Source: Bacillota bacterium | Lineage (GTDB): Bacteria; Bacillota; Clostridia; Peptostreptococcales; Anaerovoracaceae | Direction of reading: 5' to 3' | Assembly (NCBI GenBank): GCA_017432345.1 | Contig: JAFRJI010000002.1 | Coordinates: 1 to 64,000 of the forward strand | DNA length: 64,000 nucleotides | Shown: positions 44,013 to 53,739 of the stretch, in pieces | How the letters are laid out: each line of letters opens with the position of its first letter | Numbering within the stretch: position 1 is the stretch's first letter | Made by a program: the position numbers and the translations under genes | The notes under the pieces: model-generated | Databases searched by the model: none | What the model was told of the DNA's origin: nothing | The model's input: the letters and a program-made list of their open reading frames with translations, nothing else

Positions 44013-45914
44013 ATGGGTAAGAAAACGAAAACACGTGATAAAACAACAGAGGCCGGAATCACGAGGAAACACCTGACTGACCATAAGTTTCCGGAGGACC
44101 TCCGGACTATGGACTACGAAGATTTGGAGATTCTCTCGTACGAGCTGCGGGATTTCCTGATCGATTCCGTATCGAAAACCGGCGGGCACCTTGCGCCGAA
44201 TCTCGGCATCGTCGAGATCACGCTGGCGCTGCACCGCTGTTTTGACACGCCGAAAGACAAGCTGATCTGGGACGTTGGCCACCAGAGCTACGTGCACAAA
44301 ATTCTCACAGGCCGGATCGACGAATTTGTTTCACTGCGCCAGCACGGCGGTATCAGCGGATTTCCAAAATCCTCGGAGAGTGAATATGATTGTTTCGACA
44401 CGGGCCACAGCAGCAACTCCATTTCCATCGGGCTTGGCATGGCCACGGCCCGGGATTTGCGGGGCGAGGATTATAACGTCGTTTCCATCATCGGCGACGG
44501 CGCGCTTTCCGGCGGCCTAGCCTTCGAAGCTTTGAACAACGCCGGCAGCAGCAAAACGAACATGATCATTCTGCTGAACGACAACGGAATGTCCATCTCG
44601 AAAAACACGGGCGGACTCTCCAGTTCATTAGGCAGGATCACCAGTACCGACAAATACATCCACACGAAGACGCAGATCAAGAAGGGCCTGTCCAAAGTCC
44701 CGATCATCGGCGACAGTGTGGTTTCCGGCATCCACCACGCAAAGGAAAACATCAAATACGCCGTCATCGACGGCATCCTTTTCGAGGAACTCGGATGCAA
44801 ATACATCGGCCCGGTCGACGGGCACAACATCAAAGAACTTTGCGAGACGCTGGAGCACGCGAAAGGCATCCAGGGGCCGGTCTTCATCCACGCTGTCACC
44901 CAGAAGGGCAAAGGCTACACGAAGGCCGAAAATAACCCGAACGTTTTCCACGGCATCGGGCCGTTCGACATCGACAGCGGCAAGCCGATCAAGAAGTCGA
45001 AAGACAGTTCCAATTCCGAGGTGTTCGGCAAGAAGCTGGTGGATCTTGCAAAGAAGGACGAGCGCATCGTTGCCATCAGCGCGGCCATGACCGAGGGCGT
45101 CGGCCTGAAGTCCTTCGCTGCAAAATTCCCGAAGCGGTTCTTCGACGTCGGCATCGCGGAGGGCCATGCGGTCACGTTCGCGGCCGGCATGGCGAAACAG
45201 GGTCTCAAGCCGTTCGCCGCCATCTATTCCACGTTCCTGCAAAGGGCTTATGACGAGATCGTCGAGGACGTCTGCCTGCAAAACCTGCCGGTTGTCTTAT
45301 GTATTGACCGGGCGGGTGTGGTCGGCGAAGACGGTTCGACGCATCACGGGTTGTTCGACATTTCATATCTGAAGAATCTGCCGAACATGACCTTCATGGC
45401 GCCGTCCAACGGAAAGCAACTTGAGAAGGCTTTGGAACTGGCGCAAGCCATCGATTCACCTTGCGCGATCCGCTATCCGCGGGGCGCCAGCATCAAAGGC
45501 GATACGTTTGATATTCAGATTGGGCAGTCGCACACCGTGAAAGAAGGAAAGGACGCCGTGATCTGGGCATTCGGACCGATGATTTCTTTGGCAGTGGAAG
45601 CTGCAGAGCTGTTGGCGGATGAGGGCATTGACGTCGGCATCGTTGACGGGATGTTCATCCGGCCGATGGATAAGTTCGGGCTGTACGCGGCCGCCTCAAA
45701 GTATCCGCTCATCGTCACGCTGGAGGACGGCGTGATCAGCGGCGGGGCCGGTGAGAGCATCCGGGCGATTCTGGCCGACCAGCAGACGAAGATCATCAAT
45801 ATGGGCTGGCCGGATCAGTTCATCGAGCACGGCTCGCAAAAAGAATTGTACGCGCAGTACGGACTGGACGCCGCAGGAATCGCGGACACAGTTAGAAAGG
45901 GTTTATCACGTTGA
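44013..45914 (+). CDS. dxs: 1-deoxy-D-xylulose-5-phosphate synthase
   Basis: A 633-residue thiamine-diphosphate enzyme, first step of the MEP isoprenoid pathway. The ThDP motif GDGALSGGLAFEALNN lies near residue 160, and GHQSYVHKILTGR and DGSTHHGLFD are intact. It makes isoprenoid precursor for IspA, its upstream neighbour. The stop overlaps the tlyA start by 4 bases. No ThDP riboswitch is recognisable in the 137-base leader. Confidence 0.95.
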   Translation: MGKKTKTRDKTTEAGITRKHLTDHKFPEDLRTMDYEDLEILSYELRDFLIDSVSKTGGHLAPNLGIVEITLALHRCFDTPKDKLIWDVGHQSYVHKILTGRIDEFVSLRQHGGISGFPKSSESEYDCFDTGHSSNSISIGLGMATARDLRGEDYNVVSIIGDGALSGGLAFEALNNAGSSKTNMIILLNDNGMSISKNTGGLSSSLGRITSTDKYIHTKTQIKKGLSKVPIIGDSVVSGIHHAKENIKYAVIDGILFEELGCKYIGPVDGHNIKELCETLEHAKGIQGPVFIHAVTQKGKGYTKAENNPNVFHGIGPFDIDSGKPIKKSKDSSNSEVFGKKLVDLAKKDERIVAISAAMTEGVGLKSFAAKFPKRFFDVGIAEGHAVTFAAGMAKQGLKPFAAIYSTFLQRAYDEIVEDVCLQNLPVVLCIDRAGVVGEDGSTHHGLFDISYLKNLPNMTFMAPSNGKQLEKALELAQAIDSPCAIRYPRGASIKGDTFDIQIGQSHTVKEGKDAVIWAFGPMISLAVEAAELLADEGIDVGIVDGMFIRPMDKFGLYAAASKYPLIVTLEDGVISGGAGESIRAILADQQTKIINMGWPDQFIEHGSQKELYAQYGLDAAGIADTVRKGLSR

Positions 45915-46708
45915 AGAAACGTCTAGATATTGTTGCAGTTGAACAGGGTTTGTTCCCGTCCCGCGAGAAGGCGAAAGCCTCGATTATGGCAGGTTTGGTG
46001 TATGTGGACGATATTCGGGTGGACAAGCCGGGGACACCGGTGTCTGAGACGGCCAAAATCACCGTTAGAGAGGATTTATGCCCGTATGTGAGCCGTGGTG
46101 GGTTAAAGCTCGAAAAAGCGCTCATATCGTTCGATTTCAGTCTGGATGGTTTGGCGGCTGTCGATATCGGCGCGTCCACCGGCGGCTTTACTGACTGCAT
46201 GCTCCAGAACGGCGCGTCGCACGTCTACTGCATCGACGTCGGATACGGACAGCTCGACTGGAAACTCCGCAACGATCCGCGCGTCACCAACATGGAAAAA
46301 TGCAACGTCCGCTACCTGGATCCGGAAACGATCCATCACGAGATCGGATTCATCAGCATCGACGTTTCGTTTATATCACTGAAGCTCGTGTTTCCTGTGG
46401 CTGCGGGAATTTTGCAGGAAGATGGAAGTCTCGTCTGCCTCGTAAAACCGCAGTTCGAAGCCGGCCGCGAGCAGGTCGGAAAGAAGGGAATCGTACGGGA
46501 TCCGAAAGTGCACGAAGAGGTGATCCGGAACGTGATTTCGTACGGAGAAGAGAACGGTCTCTTTGCTCATGGTCTCACTTTTTCGCCGGTAACCGGAACG
46601 AAAGGAAATATTGAATATTTGCTTTTCATGAAGAAGAAAAAGTGCGATAATGGGATTGACATAAAAAGTGTTGTTGAACAATCACATGATGAGTTAATTT
46701 TAGCGTAA
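45911..46708 (+). CDS. tlyA: TlyA-family rRNA methyltransferase
   Basis: A 265-residue protein with an N-terminal S4 RNA-binding domain (KKRLDIVAVEQGLFPSREKA) and an FtsJ-like methyltransferase core (ALDIGASTGGFTDCMLQNGA type, here VDIGASTGGFTD near 80). TlyA 2'-O-methylates cytidines of 16S and 23S rRNA; some members are called hemolysins. The start is TTG at 45911, overlapping dxs. The xseA-xseB-ispA-dxs-tlyA run is conserved in Clostridia. Confidence 0.92.
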   Translation: MKKRLDIVAVEQGLFPSREKAKASIMAGLVYVDDIRVDKPGTPVSETAKITVREDLCPYVSRGGLKLEKALISFDFSLDGLAAVDIGASTGGFTDCMLQNGASHVYCIDVGYGQLDWKLRNDPRVTNMEKCNVRYLDPETIHHEIGFISIDVSFISLKLVFPVAAGILQEDGSLVCLVKPQFEAGREQVGKKGIVRDPKVHEEVIRNVISYGEENGLFAHGLTFSPVTGTKGNIEYLLFMKKKKCDNGIDIKSVVEQSHDELILA

Positions 46709-46723
46709 AGGAGAAGGATAACA

Positions 46724-47923
46724 ATGGAAATTTCAAAGAGAGTCGCAGCGATGCAGTTTTCGCCGATCAGAAGATTCAACACGTATGCATTCGAGGCTGA
46801 GGCAGAGGGAAAGACGGTGTATCGTCTGAATATCGGACAGCCGGACGTGGAGACGCCTCCATGCTTCAAAGAAGCGATCAACAACTTCGATAAGAAGGTC
46901 ATTGCGTATGCGGAATCCGGTGGCGTGACGGAGCTGCTGGACGCTATGATCGACTACATGAAACTGTATGACATGCACTATGAGAGAAAGGACATCCTCA
47001 TTACGGACGGCGGTTCGGAAGCGCTGACTTTGATCTTCACCGCACTGCTGAATCCGGACGAAGAAGCACTGATTGCGGAACCTTTCTATACGAACTACCG
47101 GACGTTCTGCAACCAGGTCAACGGCAAGCTCGTTCCGCTGACGACGAAGGCAGAAGAAGGTTATGCATGGGCGAAGAAAGAACTGATCGAAGCGGCGATT
47201 ACGCCGAAGACAAAGGCGATCTGCTGCATCAGCCCGGGCAACCCGACCGGCCGTGTGCTGACGATGGATGAAATGAAGCTGATCGGTGAGATCGCGAAGG
47301 AACACGACCTTTGGATCATCTCCGATGAAGTATATAGAGAGTTCGCATACGACGACCGCGAAGTCACTTCCTTCGGTATGCTGGAAGATCTGGCGGATCG
47401 CGTTGTCATGGTCGACTCCGTATCCAAGAGATTCTCCGCGTGTGGCGCTCGTATTGGCGCGGTTATTTCAAAGAACGAAGAACTGATGAGCGGTATTCTT
47501 AAGCTGGCGCAGGGCAGACTCTGTGTACCGACACTGGAACAGGTCGGCGCGGCGGCGTTGTATCGGCTTGATAAATCTTACTATGATGAGATGAAGGCAG
47601 AATACTGCGCACGTCGTGATGCGGCTTATGAAGAGCTGGTCAAGATCCCTGGCGTCGTTTGCCAGAAACCGGGCGGTGCGTTCTACATGACGGCCAAGCT
47701 GCCGGTCGATGACGTGGAAGACTTCCTCATGTTCCTGCTGAAGGAATTCGACGACAATGGCGAGACGGTGATGTTCGCGCCGGCAGAAGGATTCTACATG
47801 ACACCGGGCCTTGGCAGAGACGAGATGCGTATCGCGTACGTGCTCGGACCTGACAAGATGCGGAGAGGCGCACAGCTCATCGCGCTGGGAATTGAGGCGT
47901 ATAATAAGAAATTAGGGAAATAA
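46724..47923 (+). CDS. Class I/II pyridoxal-phosphate aminotransferase
   Basis: A 399-residue aspartate-family aminotransferase. The PLP lysine sits in MVDSVSKRFSACGARIG near residue 230, with the SPGNPTGRVL (Asn) and SDEVYREFAY (Asp/Tyr) cofactor contacts. Its closest pattern is the aspartate/aromatic group; the exact substrate cannot be inferred. AAAGGAG precedes the ATG. The following gene, mutS, starts 24 bases later. Confidence 0.9.
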   Translation: MEISKRVAAMQFSPIRRFNTYAFEAEAEGKTVYRLNIGQPDVETPPCFKEAINNFDKKVIAYAESGGVTELLDAMIDYMKLYDMHYERKDILITDGGSEALTLIFTALLNPDEEALIAEPFYTNYRTFCNQVNGKLVPLTTKAEEGYAWAKKELIEAAITPKTKAICCISPGNPTGRVLTMDEMKLIGEIAKEHDLWIISDEVYREFAYDDREVTSFGMLEDLADRVVMVDSVSKRFSACGARIGAVISKNEELMSGILKLAQGRLCVPTLEQVGAAALYRLDKSYYDEMKAEYCARRDAAYEELVKIPGVVCQKPGGAFYMTAKLPVDDVEDFLMFLLKEFDDNGETVMFAPAEGFYMTPGLGRDEMRIAYVLGPDKMRRGAQLIALGIEAYNKKLGK

Positions 47924-47947
47924 GAGACATTAGGGAATAAGAGACGA

Positions 47948-50683
47948 ATGTCAAAAGAAAAACTGTCGCCAATGATGCGGCAATATCTCGATGTAAAAGA
48001 AAATCACCAGGACTGCATTTTATTCTTCAGGCTTGGTGATTTTTATGAAATGTTTTTTGATGATGCGAAGCTTGCTTCTCGTGAGTTGGAGCTGACGCTC
48101 ACCGGAAAGAACTGCGGTTTGGAGGAGCGCGCGCCGATGTGCGGCGTTCCGTTCCATTCGGCGGATACTTATATTGCGCGGCTTGTGGAAAAGGGCTACA
48201 AAGTCGCGATCTGTGAGCAGACCAGCGATCCCGCTTCATCCAAAGGCCTGGTGAGCCGCGATGTTGTTCAGATCGTCACGCCGGGCACTGTCATCAGCAG
48301 CACCATGCTGGATGAACGGGAGAATAATTATATCGCGTCAATTTATGCGGACGAAGGTTCCATCGGTTTCGCGTATTGTGACATATCAACTGGTGAAGCG
48401 CGGATGACCTGCGTCGAAGGTCCGGACCGGATCGAAACGATTGTGAATGAGATCGTCAAGATCAATGCCAGCGAAATCGTACTGGATCAGAACATGGCTG
48501 ATTTACTGGATGTAGAAGGACTGAAACCGATCGTTGACGCGTATTTCAATGTTTTGGACGACACATTCTATCGGCTGGAATCATCGGAAGAAACGATAAA
48601 GAAGCAATTTCACGTTTCGGCGCTGTACGGCATCGGGTTGGATGATCGGCCGTCGACGGAGTATGCACTGGGGGCTTTGCTCTTGTACCTGCTGGATATG
48701 CAAAAGAACGATCTGGAGCACATCCGGTCGATTTCGTATTATTCGGTGGGCCAGCACATGTCGCTGGACAAGGCGACGATCCGGAACCTCGAGCTGACCG
48801 AGACGCTGTACGAAAAGAAGCTGCAGGGATCGCTGCTGGGGGTTTTGGATAAGACGCATACCGCGATGGGATCGCGCCGGATGAAGCAGTGGCTGAAGGA
48901 GCCGCTGAACAACGTGGGAATGATCCGCCGGCGGCTTGATGCGGTGGGGGATCTGGCCGGGGATATTATTCACCGGAACGATATCAAGGAATGCCTGAAG
49001 CGCGTGTATGACTTCGAGCGGCTGACCGGGCGGATTGCGACGGGCAAAGCCAACGGCCGCGATATGATCGCGCTGCGGAACTCGTGCCACGTGCTGCCGG
49101 ATATAAAATACGCGCTGCAGGATTTGGTTGGGAGCGGTGATGGCGACGATCTGTTGGCGGAGCTGTATGACAATATCTACGACCTGTCCGAAGTCTATGA
49201 ACTGATCGACCGCGGCATCGTGGAAGAGCCACCATTCACAGTCAAAGAGGGCGGACTGATCAAAGAAGGCTACTCCGAACAGCTCGACAGCCTGAAAGCA
49301 TCGATCTTCGACGCCCAAAACTGGATTGCTTCTCTGGAGGCATCCGAGCGCGAACGGACTGGCATCAAGAATCTGAAAGTCGGATTCAACAAGGTCTTTG
49401 GCTACTATCTGGAAGTCACTCGTTCTTACTACGACATGATTCCGGAGGACTACATCCGCAAACAGACTTTGGTCGGCAGCGAGAGATTCGTTACACCGCA
49501 ACTGAAAGAGACCGAGCGTCTGGTTTTGAACGCGGAGACAGAAATCAACAAACTCGAATACGAACTGTTTACCGAGATTCGTCAAAAACTGCAGGAGTCC
49601 ATTGACCGGATCCAGACCACGTCGCGAGCTATCTCGGTGCTAGATGTACTGACTGCGTTTGCAACGGTTGCGGAGCAAAACGATTATGTGAAACCGGAAG
49701 TGGACGACACCGACGTCATTATGATTGAACGCGGACGGCACCCGGTCATCGAAAAAACGATCCGGGACGGCGTGTTTGTCAGCAACGACACGTATCTTGA
49801 CCGGAGCGGGCAGAACCTGCTGCTGATCACCGGACCGAACATGTCAGGTAAATCCACATATATGAGGCAGACCGCTTTGATCGTTCTGATGGCGCAAGCC
49901 GGCTGTTTCGTACCATGCGACCGCGCGCGGATCGGCATCTGCGACCGGATCTTTACTCGTATCGGCGCATCTGACAACCTGGCCCAAGGGCAGAGCACGT
50001 TCTTTGTTGAAATGAGCGAACTGTCATATATCCTGAACAGCGCAACTACAAAGAGCCTGGTCATCCTTGATGAGATTGGGCGCGGAACCAGCACCTACGA
50101 CGGACTCAGCATTGCCTGGGCCGCCGCCGAGTATTTGTGCCGGGAAGACCGGCGCATCCGCACGCTGTTTGCGACGCACTACCATGAAATGACCGCCCTT
50201 CAGGGCGTTAAGAATTACAACGTTGACGTATCCGAAGAAAACGGCGAGATTGTCTTCCTTCACAAGATCGTAGAAGGGCTGGCCAGCCGCAGCTACGGAA
50301 TCCACGTCGCCAAACTCGCCGGCGTGCCGCAAGAACTATTACAAAACGCCCGCGAGAGGTTGCAACAACTAGAAGAGAGCGCTGCGGCCGCACAAGCAAC
50401 TAACTTCAGTTCACCAACTACGGCTAGTGAAGTCCACGACTCTATCCAACCTTTGGTTGAAGACAGTGATGGTGATGCTGGTAAGAGCGGCAGCGAACAA
50501 CAAGGACTGCAGAAGGGGGTACAGCAAGGATCGCAGCAAGGTTTGCAACAAGAAATGCAGTTGTCCTTCTTCGACGCAGTCCCGAACCCGGTCCTCCAAA
50601 AGCTCCGCTCGTTGGATCTGATGGACACCACGCCGTCGCAGGCGCTGAGAATTTTGGAAGAACTGCAGGAACTGCTGAAATAA
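47948..50683 (+). CDS. mutS: DNA mismatch recognition protein MutS
   Basis: A 911-residue MutS with the mismatch-reading F-x-E in FRLGDFYEMFFDDA (about residue 36), connector and lever domains, and the ATPase Walker A GPNMSGKSTYMRQ near 633 with a Walker B region DEIGRGTSTYDG. A low-complexity glutamine- and serine-rich linker of about 50 residues (near 820-870) lies before the C-terminal tail, more than in typical MutS. It starts the mutS-mutL-miaA cluster. Confidence 0.95.
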   Translation: MSKEKLSPMMRQYLDVKENHQDCILFFRLGDFYEMFFDDAKLASRELELTLTGKNCGLEERAPMCGVPFHSADTYIARLVEKGYKVAICEQTSDPASSKGLVSRDVVQIVTPGTVISSTMLDERENNYIASIYADEGSIGFAYCDISTGEARMTCVEGPDRIETIVNEIVKINASEIVLDQNMADLLDVEGLKPIVDAYFNVLDDTFYRLESSEETIKKQFHVSALYGIGLDDRPSTEYALGALLLYLLDMQKNDLEHIRSISYYSVGQHMSLDKATIRNLELTETLYEKKLQGSLLGVLDKTHTAMGSRRMKQWLKEPLNNVGMIRRRLDAVGDLAGDIIHRNDIKECLKRVYDFERLTGRIATGKANGRDMIALRNSCHVLPDIKYALQDLVGSGDGDDLLAELYDNIYDLSEVYELIDRGIVEEPPFTVKEGGLIKEGYSEQLDSLKASIFDAQNWIASLEASERERTGIKNLKVGFNKVFGYYLEVTRSYYDMIPEDYIRKQTLVGSERFVTPQLKETERLVLNAETEINKLEYELFTEIRQKLQESIDRIQTTSRAISVLDVLTAFATVAEQNDYVKPEVDDTDVIMIERGRHPVIEKTIRDGVFVSNDTYLDRSGQNLLLITGPNMSGKSTYMRQTALIVLMAQAGCFVPCDRARIGICDRIFTRIGASDNLAQGQSTFFVEMSELSYILNSATTKSLVILDEIGRGTSTYDGLSIAWAAAEYLCREDRRIRTLFATHYHEMTALQGVKNYNVDVSEENGEIVFLHKIVEGLASRSYGIHVAKLAGVPQELLQNARERLQQLEESAAAAQATNFSSPTTASEVHDSIQPLVEDSDGDAGKSGSEQQGLQKGVQQGSQQGLQQEMQLSFFDAVPNPVLQKLRSLDLMDTTPSQALRILEELQELLK

Positions 50684-50708
50684 CAGGGCGGTTTGGCGGA
50701 AGAATCTC

Positions 50709-50737
50709 TTGACTTTTGAGAAATAATTAACTGTATA
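50709..50737 (+). promoter_or_regulatory. Candidate promoter for mutL
   Basis: -35 TTGACT (50709-50714), a 17-base spacer and -10 TGTATA (50732-50737) lie in the 149-base gap after mutS. Confidence 0.4.
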
Positions 50738-50832
50738 TCAACAAATCATAAGCGCAGCGACGAAAGACAAGTCAACGACAAGCCAGAACCAGTCGAATTG
50801 ACACAACCTGCGCCACAGAAGGGGGAGGCCGT

Positions 50833-52779
50833 ATGGCTATCATCAAAGTTTTAGAGAAACATGTGGCTGACAAGATCGCGGCGGGCGAGGTGGTCGACCG
50901 CCCGGTTTCCATTGTCAAGGAGCTGGTCGAGAACGCCATCGATTCCGGCGCGACGAGCGTCACGATTGAGATCCGCAACGGCGGCAAGACCTACATCCGG
51001 GTCACCGACAACGGTTGCGGCATCGCGGCGGATGACGTCGAGACCGCTTTTCAGCGGCACGCGACCAGTAAAATCGCAAAAGCTTCGGACCTGGATTCGA
51101 TCATGACTTTGGGTTTTCGCGGCGAGGCTCTGGCCAGCATCTGCGCGGTTTCCCGTGTGGAGATTATTACAAAATGCCCTGATGCCCGTACGGGCCGTCG
51201 GGTGATCGCAGAATCAAGCAAAATTCTTCAAAACAGTCCGACGGGCTGTCCGGATGGGACGACGATCACGGTCAAAGATTTGTTTTATAATGTCCCTGCA
51301 AGGTTGAAATTCCTAGGTTCTGACGGTGCTGAGGCTAGGAGGATTGTTGATTTAGTCTCGAGGATCGCTTTAGCATATCCCGATATCCGTTTCCGCTTAA
51401 TCAATGGCGGAAAGCCGGTCTTCCAGACGACAGGGAAGGGGATTATCATGGATAACATCGTGCAAATCTATGGATCGGATATCGGGAAAGACCTGATACC
51501 CGTTGATTTTGCACGAGGCGATAATATTGTGCGCGGATTCGTCACGAATCCTGGGTTTTCTATGCCGTCCAGAGCAAGACAGATTTTCTGTGTAAACGGA
51601 AGGGTAGTGAGTAGTCCGGTTGTGGAGAAAGCCGTTGAAAAAGCTTATCAGGAGCGGCTTTTCCCAGGACGTTTTCCGGCAGCTTTCCTTTTCCTGACTG
51701 TTTCTGCAAACAAGCTGGATGTCAACATCCATCCGACGAAGAAAGAAGTCCGTTTTGATGACAATGCGGAGGTAGAAGACTTCGTAACAGATGCGATTCA
51801 GGGGTCATTGCAAGTCAAAGAAGCGATTCCGGAAGTGCGGAGCGATGCCGCAGCACTGAGTGAACTGAATCCGTTCGAAAAAGTTGACCAAGGCGAACAA
51901 ATTGACGTAAAAAAGTTACTGTCAACTTTACGAGAAGAGACAATCAAATACGACGAGAAGTTTCTTCAGAAAGAAGCAGATGCTCAACCCACAAAATTGG
52001 TGAGTGAAACGGCGGCAGACCAGAGAGAATCTACAGATGTGCCAGGTGGAATGGCTGTTAATCAGGGTGAAGTTTCTGGCGTGTTGGGTGTATCGGCGTC
52101 AACGGTTGAAAATACTGGAGTTGACTTGGGTTCGGCGGCTTCGATGATGAAGTATTCTGAAGCTGATTTAAGTGGAAGTTCGTCGGCGAAAACACCGTTC
52201 GATATAGATGAGCTACAGATTATCGGCGCGCTGTTCAATACATACATTCTTGCTTTTCAAGGGGATGAGTTTTATATGATCGACCAGCATGCAGCTCATG
52301 AGAGAATCTTTTATGAGAAGCTGAGAGGACAGTATGAGGCGCAGGAAACTTATTCGCAGCAATTGATGGTTCCTTTGCAATTCCACGTTTCTGCGGATGT
52401 TGCCGCTTCTGAAGAGCAGTGGCTGCCACTGGTTCAGCAGATGGGATATGCAGCTGAATATTTCGGGAATCAAACGTATATTGTACGGGAGATTCCGGCA
52501 TTTATGGAAATGGAAGAGGCGGAACAATTCCTGCAGGATCTTTTCCAGCAGTTTACGGAGCGGCCGGATCTGACGAATACAGCAGTGATTGATAAGATCA
52601 TTATTCGCTCTTGCAAGTCGGCAGTGAAGGCGGGCGATGTGCTGACGCAGGAAGAGATTGTAGCGCTGTTGGATCAGTTGAAACGCTGCAATAATCCATT
52701 CTCTTGCCCGCATGGCAGACCGACTTTCATCCGAATGTCCAGATACGAAATCGAAAAACGCTTCAAGCGCGTTACTTAA
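50833..52779 (+). CDS. mutL: DNA mismatch repair protein MutL
   Basis: A 648-residue MutL. The GHKL ATPase motifs are ELVENAIDSGA, DNGCGI and GFRGEALASI; a variable, less conserved linker (about 340-450) is followed by the C-terminal domain with the endonuclease motif DQHAAHERI(x)3E. The endonuclease motif shows it nicks DNA itself, as in bacteria lacking MutH. GGGGAGG lies before the ATG. Confidence 0.95.
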   Translation: MAIIKVLEKHVADKIAAGEVVDRPVSIVKELVENAIDSGATSVTIEIRNGGKTYIRVTDNGCGIAADDVETAFQRHATSKIAKASDLDSIMTLGFRGEALASICAVSRVEIITKCPDARTGRRVIAESSKILQNSPTGCPDGTTITVKDLFYNVPARLKFLGSDGAEARRIVDLVSRIALAYPDIRFRLINGGKPVFQTTGKGIIMDNIVQIYGSDIGKDLIPVDFARGDNIVRGFVTNPGFSMPSRARQIFCVNGRVVSSPVVEKAVEKAYQERLFPGRFPAAFLFLTVSANKLDVNIHPTKKEVRFDDNAEVEDFVTDAIQGSLQVKEAIPEVRSDAAALSELNPFEKVDQGEQIDVKKLLSTLREETIKYDEKFLQKEADAQPTKLVSETAADQRESTDVPGGMAVNQGEVSGVLGVSASTVENTGVDLGSAASMMKYSEADLSGSSSAKTPFDIDELQIIGALFNTYILAFQGDEFYMIDQHAAHERIFYEKLRGQYEAQETYSQQLMVPLQFHVSADVAASEEQWLPLVQQMGYAAEYFGNQTYIVREIPAFMEMEEAEQFLQDLFQQFTERPDLTNTAVIDKIIIRSCKSAVKAGDVLTQEEIVALLDQLKRCNNPFSCPHGRPTFIRMSRYEIEKRFKRVT

Positions 52780-52788
52780 ACGATAATT

Positions 52789-53739
52789 GTGAGCATGGCA
52801 GATTGTAATCCTTCCCGCGTCCTTGTGATTTGCGGGCCTACGGCGGTAGGCAAAACTGAATATGCGATCAAGGCGGCCCGGTGTTTCGGTGGTGAGATCG
52901 TTTCGTGCGATTCCATGCAGATCTACAAATACATGGATATCGGAAGCGCGAAGCCGACTGCTGAGGAACTGGCCCAGGCAACACACCATCTCGTGGATTT
53001 CGTCGATCCGCGGGATGATTTTTCCGTGGCAGAATACCAGACAATTGCTCGCCAGACCATTGACGATATTATAAGCCGCGGCAAGCTGCCTGTCATCTCC
53101 GGTGGTACCGGGCTGTACCTCAATTCGGTGTTGTACGACATGGATTTTGCAAACGCGCCGAAGGACCAGGAGTACCGACGCAAACTGGAACAAATAGAAC
53201 AAGAACAAGGGCCGGGAATTTTGCATGAGATGTTGCGGGAGCAAGATCCGGATGCGGCGGCCGAGATTCATCCGAACAACACGAAGAAGATCGTCCGGGC
53301 GCTGGAGCGGCTGCGCGAAGGAGAGGGGACTGTGGAACCCTTCCGCAACGTGGTTGAGCCTTGGCCGGCGTATGATCCGGTGCTGGTGGGGCTGACGAGG
53401 GACCGGCAGGAGCTGTATGATCGGATCGATTGGCGGGTGGAGCAGCTCGTAGAAGCAGGCTTAGTGGATGAGGTTCAGCGGCTGCTCGACATGGGTCTGA
53501 GCGCCGACAATATCTCGATGAAAGGCATCGGATATAAGGAGATCATCGATTATCTGAACGGCGGCCAGACGCTGGAAGAGAGCGTTGAAATAGTAAAAAA
53601 AAATACACGGCATTATGCCAAAAGGCAATTAACGTGGTTCAAAAGATATGATAAAATCAACTGGTACGATATATCCGTTCACGGTGGCGGCGAAACGGCG
53701 CTGAATGAGTTCATCCCATGGCTGAAACAAAGACTGTAA
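52789..53739 (+). CDS. miaA: tRNA dimethylallyltransferase MiaA
   Basis: A 316-residue MiaA with the P-loop GPTAVGKTEYA (residues 15-25), CDSMQIYKYMDIGSAKPT and SGGTGLYLNSVLY. It attaches dimethylallyl to A37 of tRNAs reading UNN codons. The start is GTG 52789 or ATG 52795; neither has a good ribosome site. It overlaps the recombinase gene by 22 bases. Confidence 0.93.
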   Translation: MSMADCNPSRVLVICGPTAVGKTEYAIKAARCFGGEIVSCDSMQIYKYMDIGSAKPTAEELAQATHHLVDFVDPRDDFSVAEYQTIARQTIDDIISRGKLPVISGGTGLYLNSVLYDMDFANAPKDQEYRRKLEQIEQEQGPGILHEMLREQDPDAAAEIHPNNTKKIVRALERLREGEGTVEPFRNVVEPWPAYDPVLVGLTRDRQELYDRIDWRVEQLVEAGLVDEVQRLLDMGLSADNISMKGIGYKEIIDYLNGGQTLEESVEIVKKNTRHYAKRQLTWFKRYDKINWYDISVHGGGETALNEFIPWLKQRL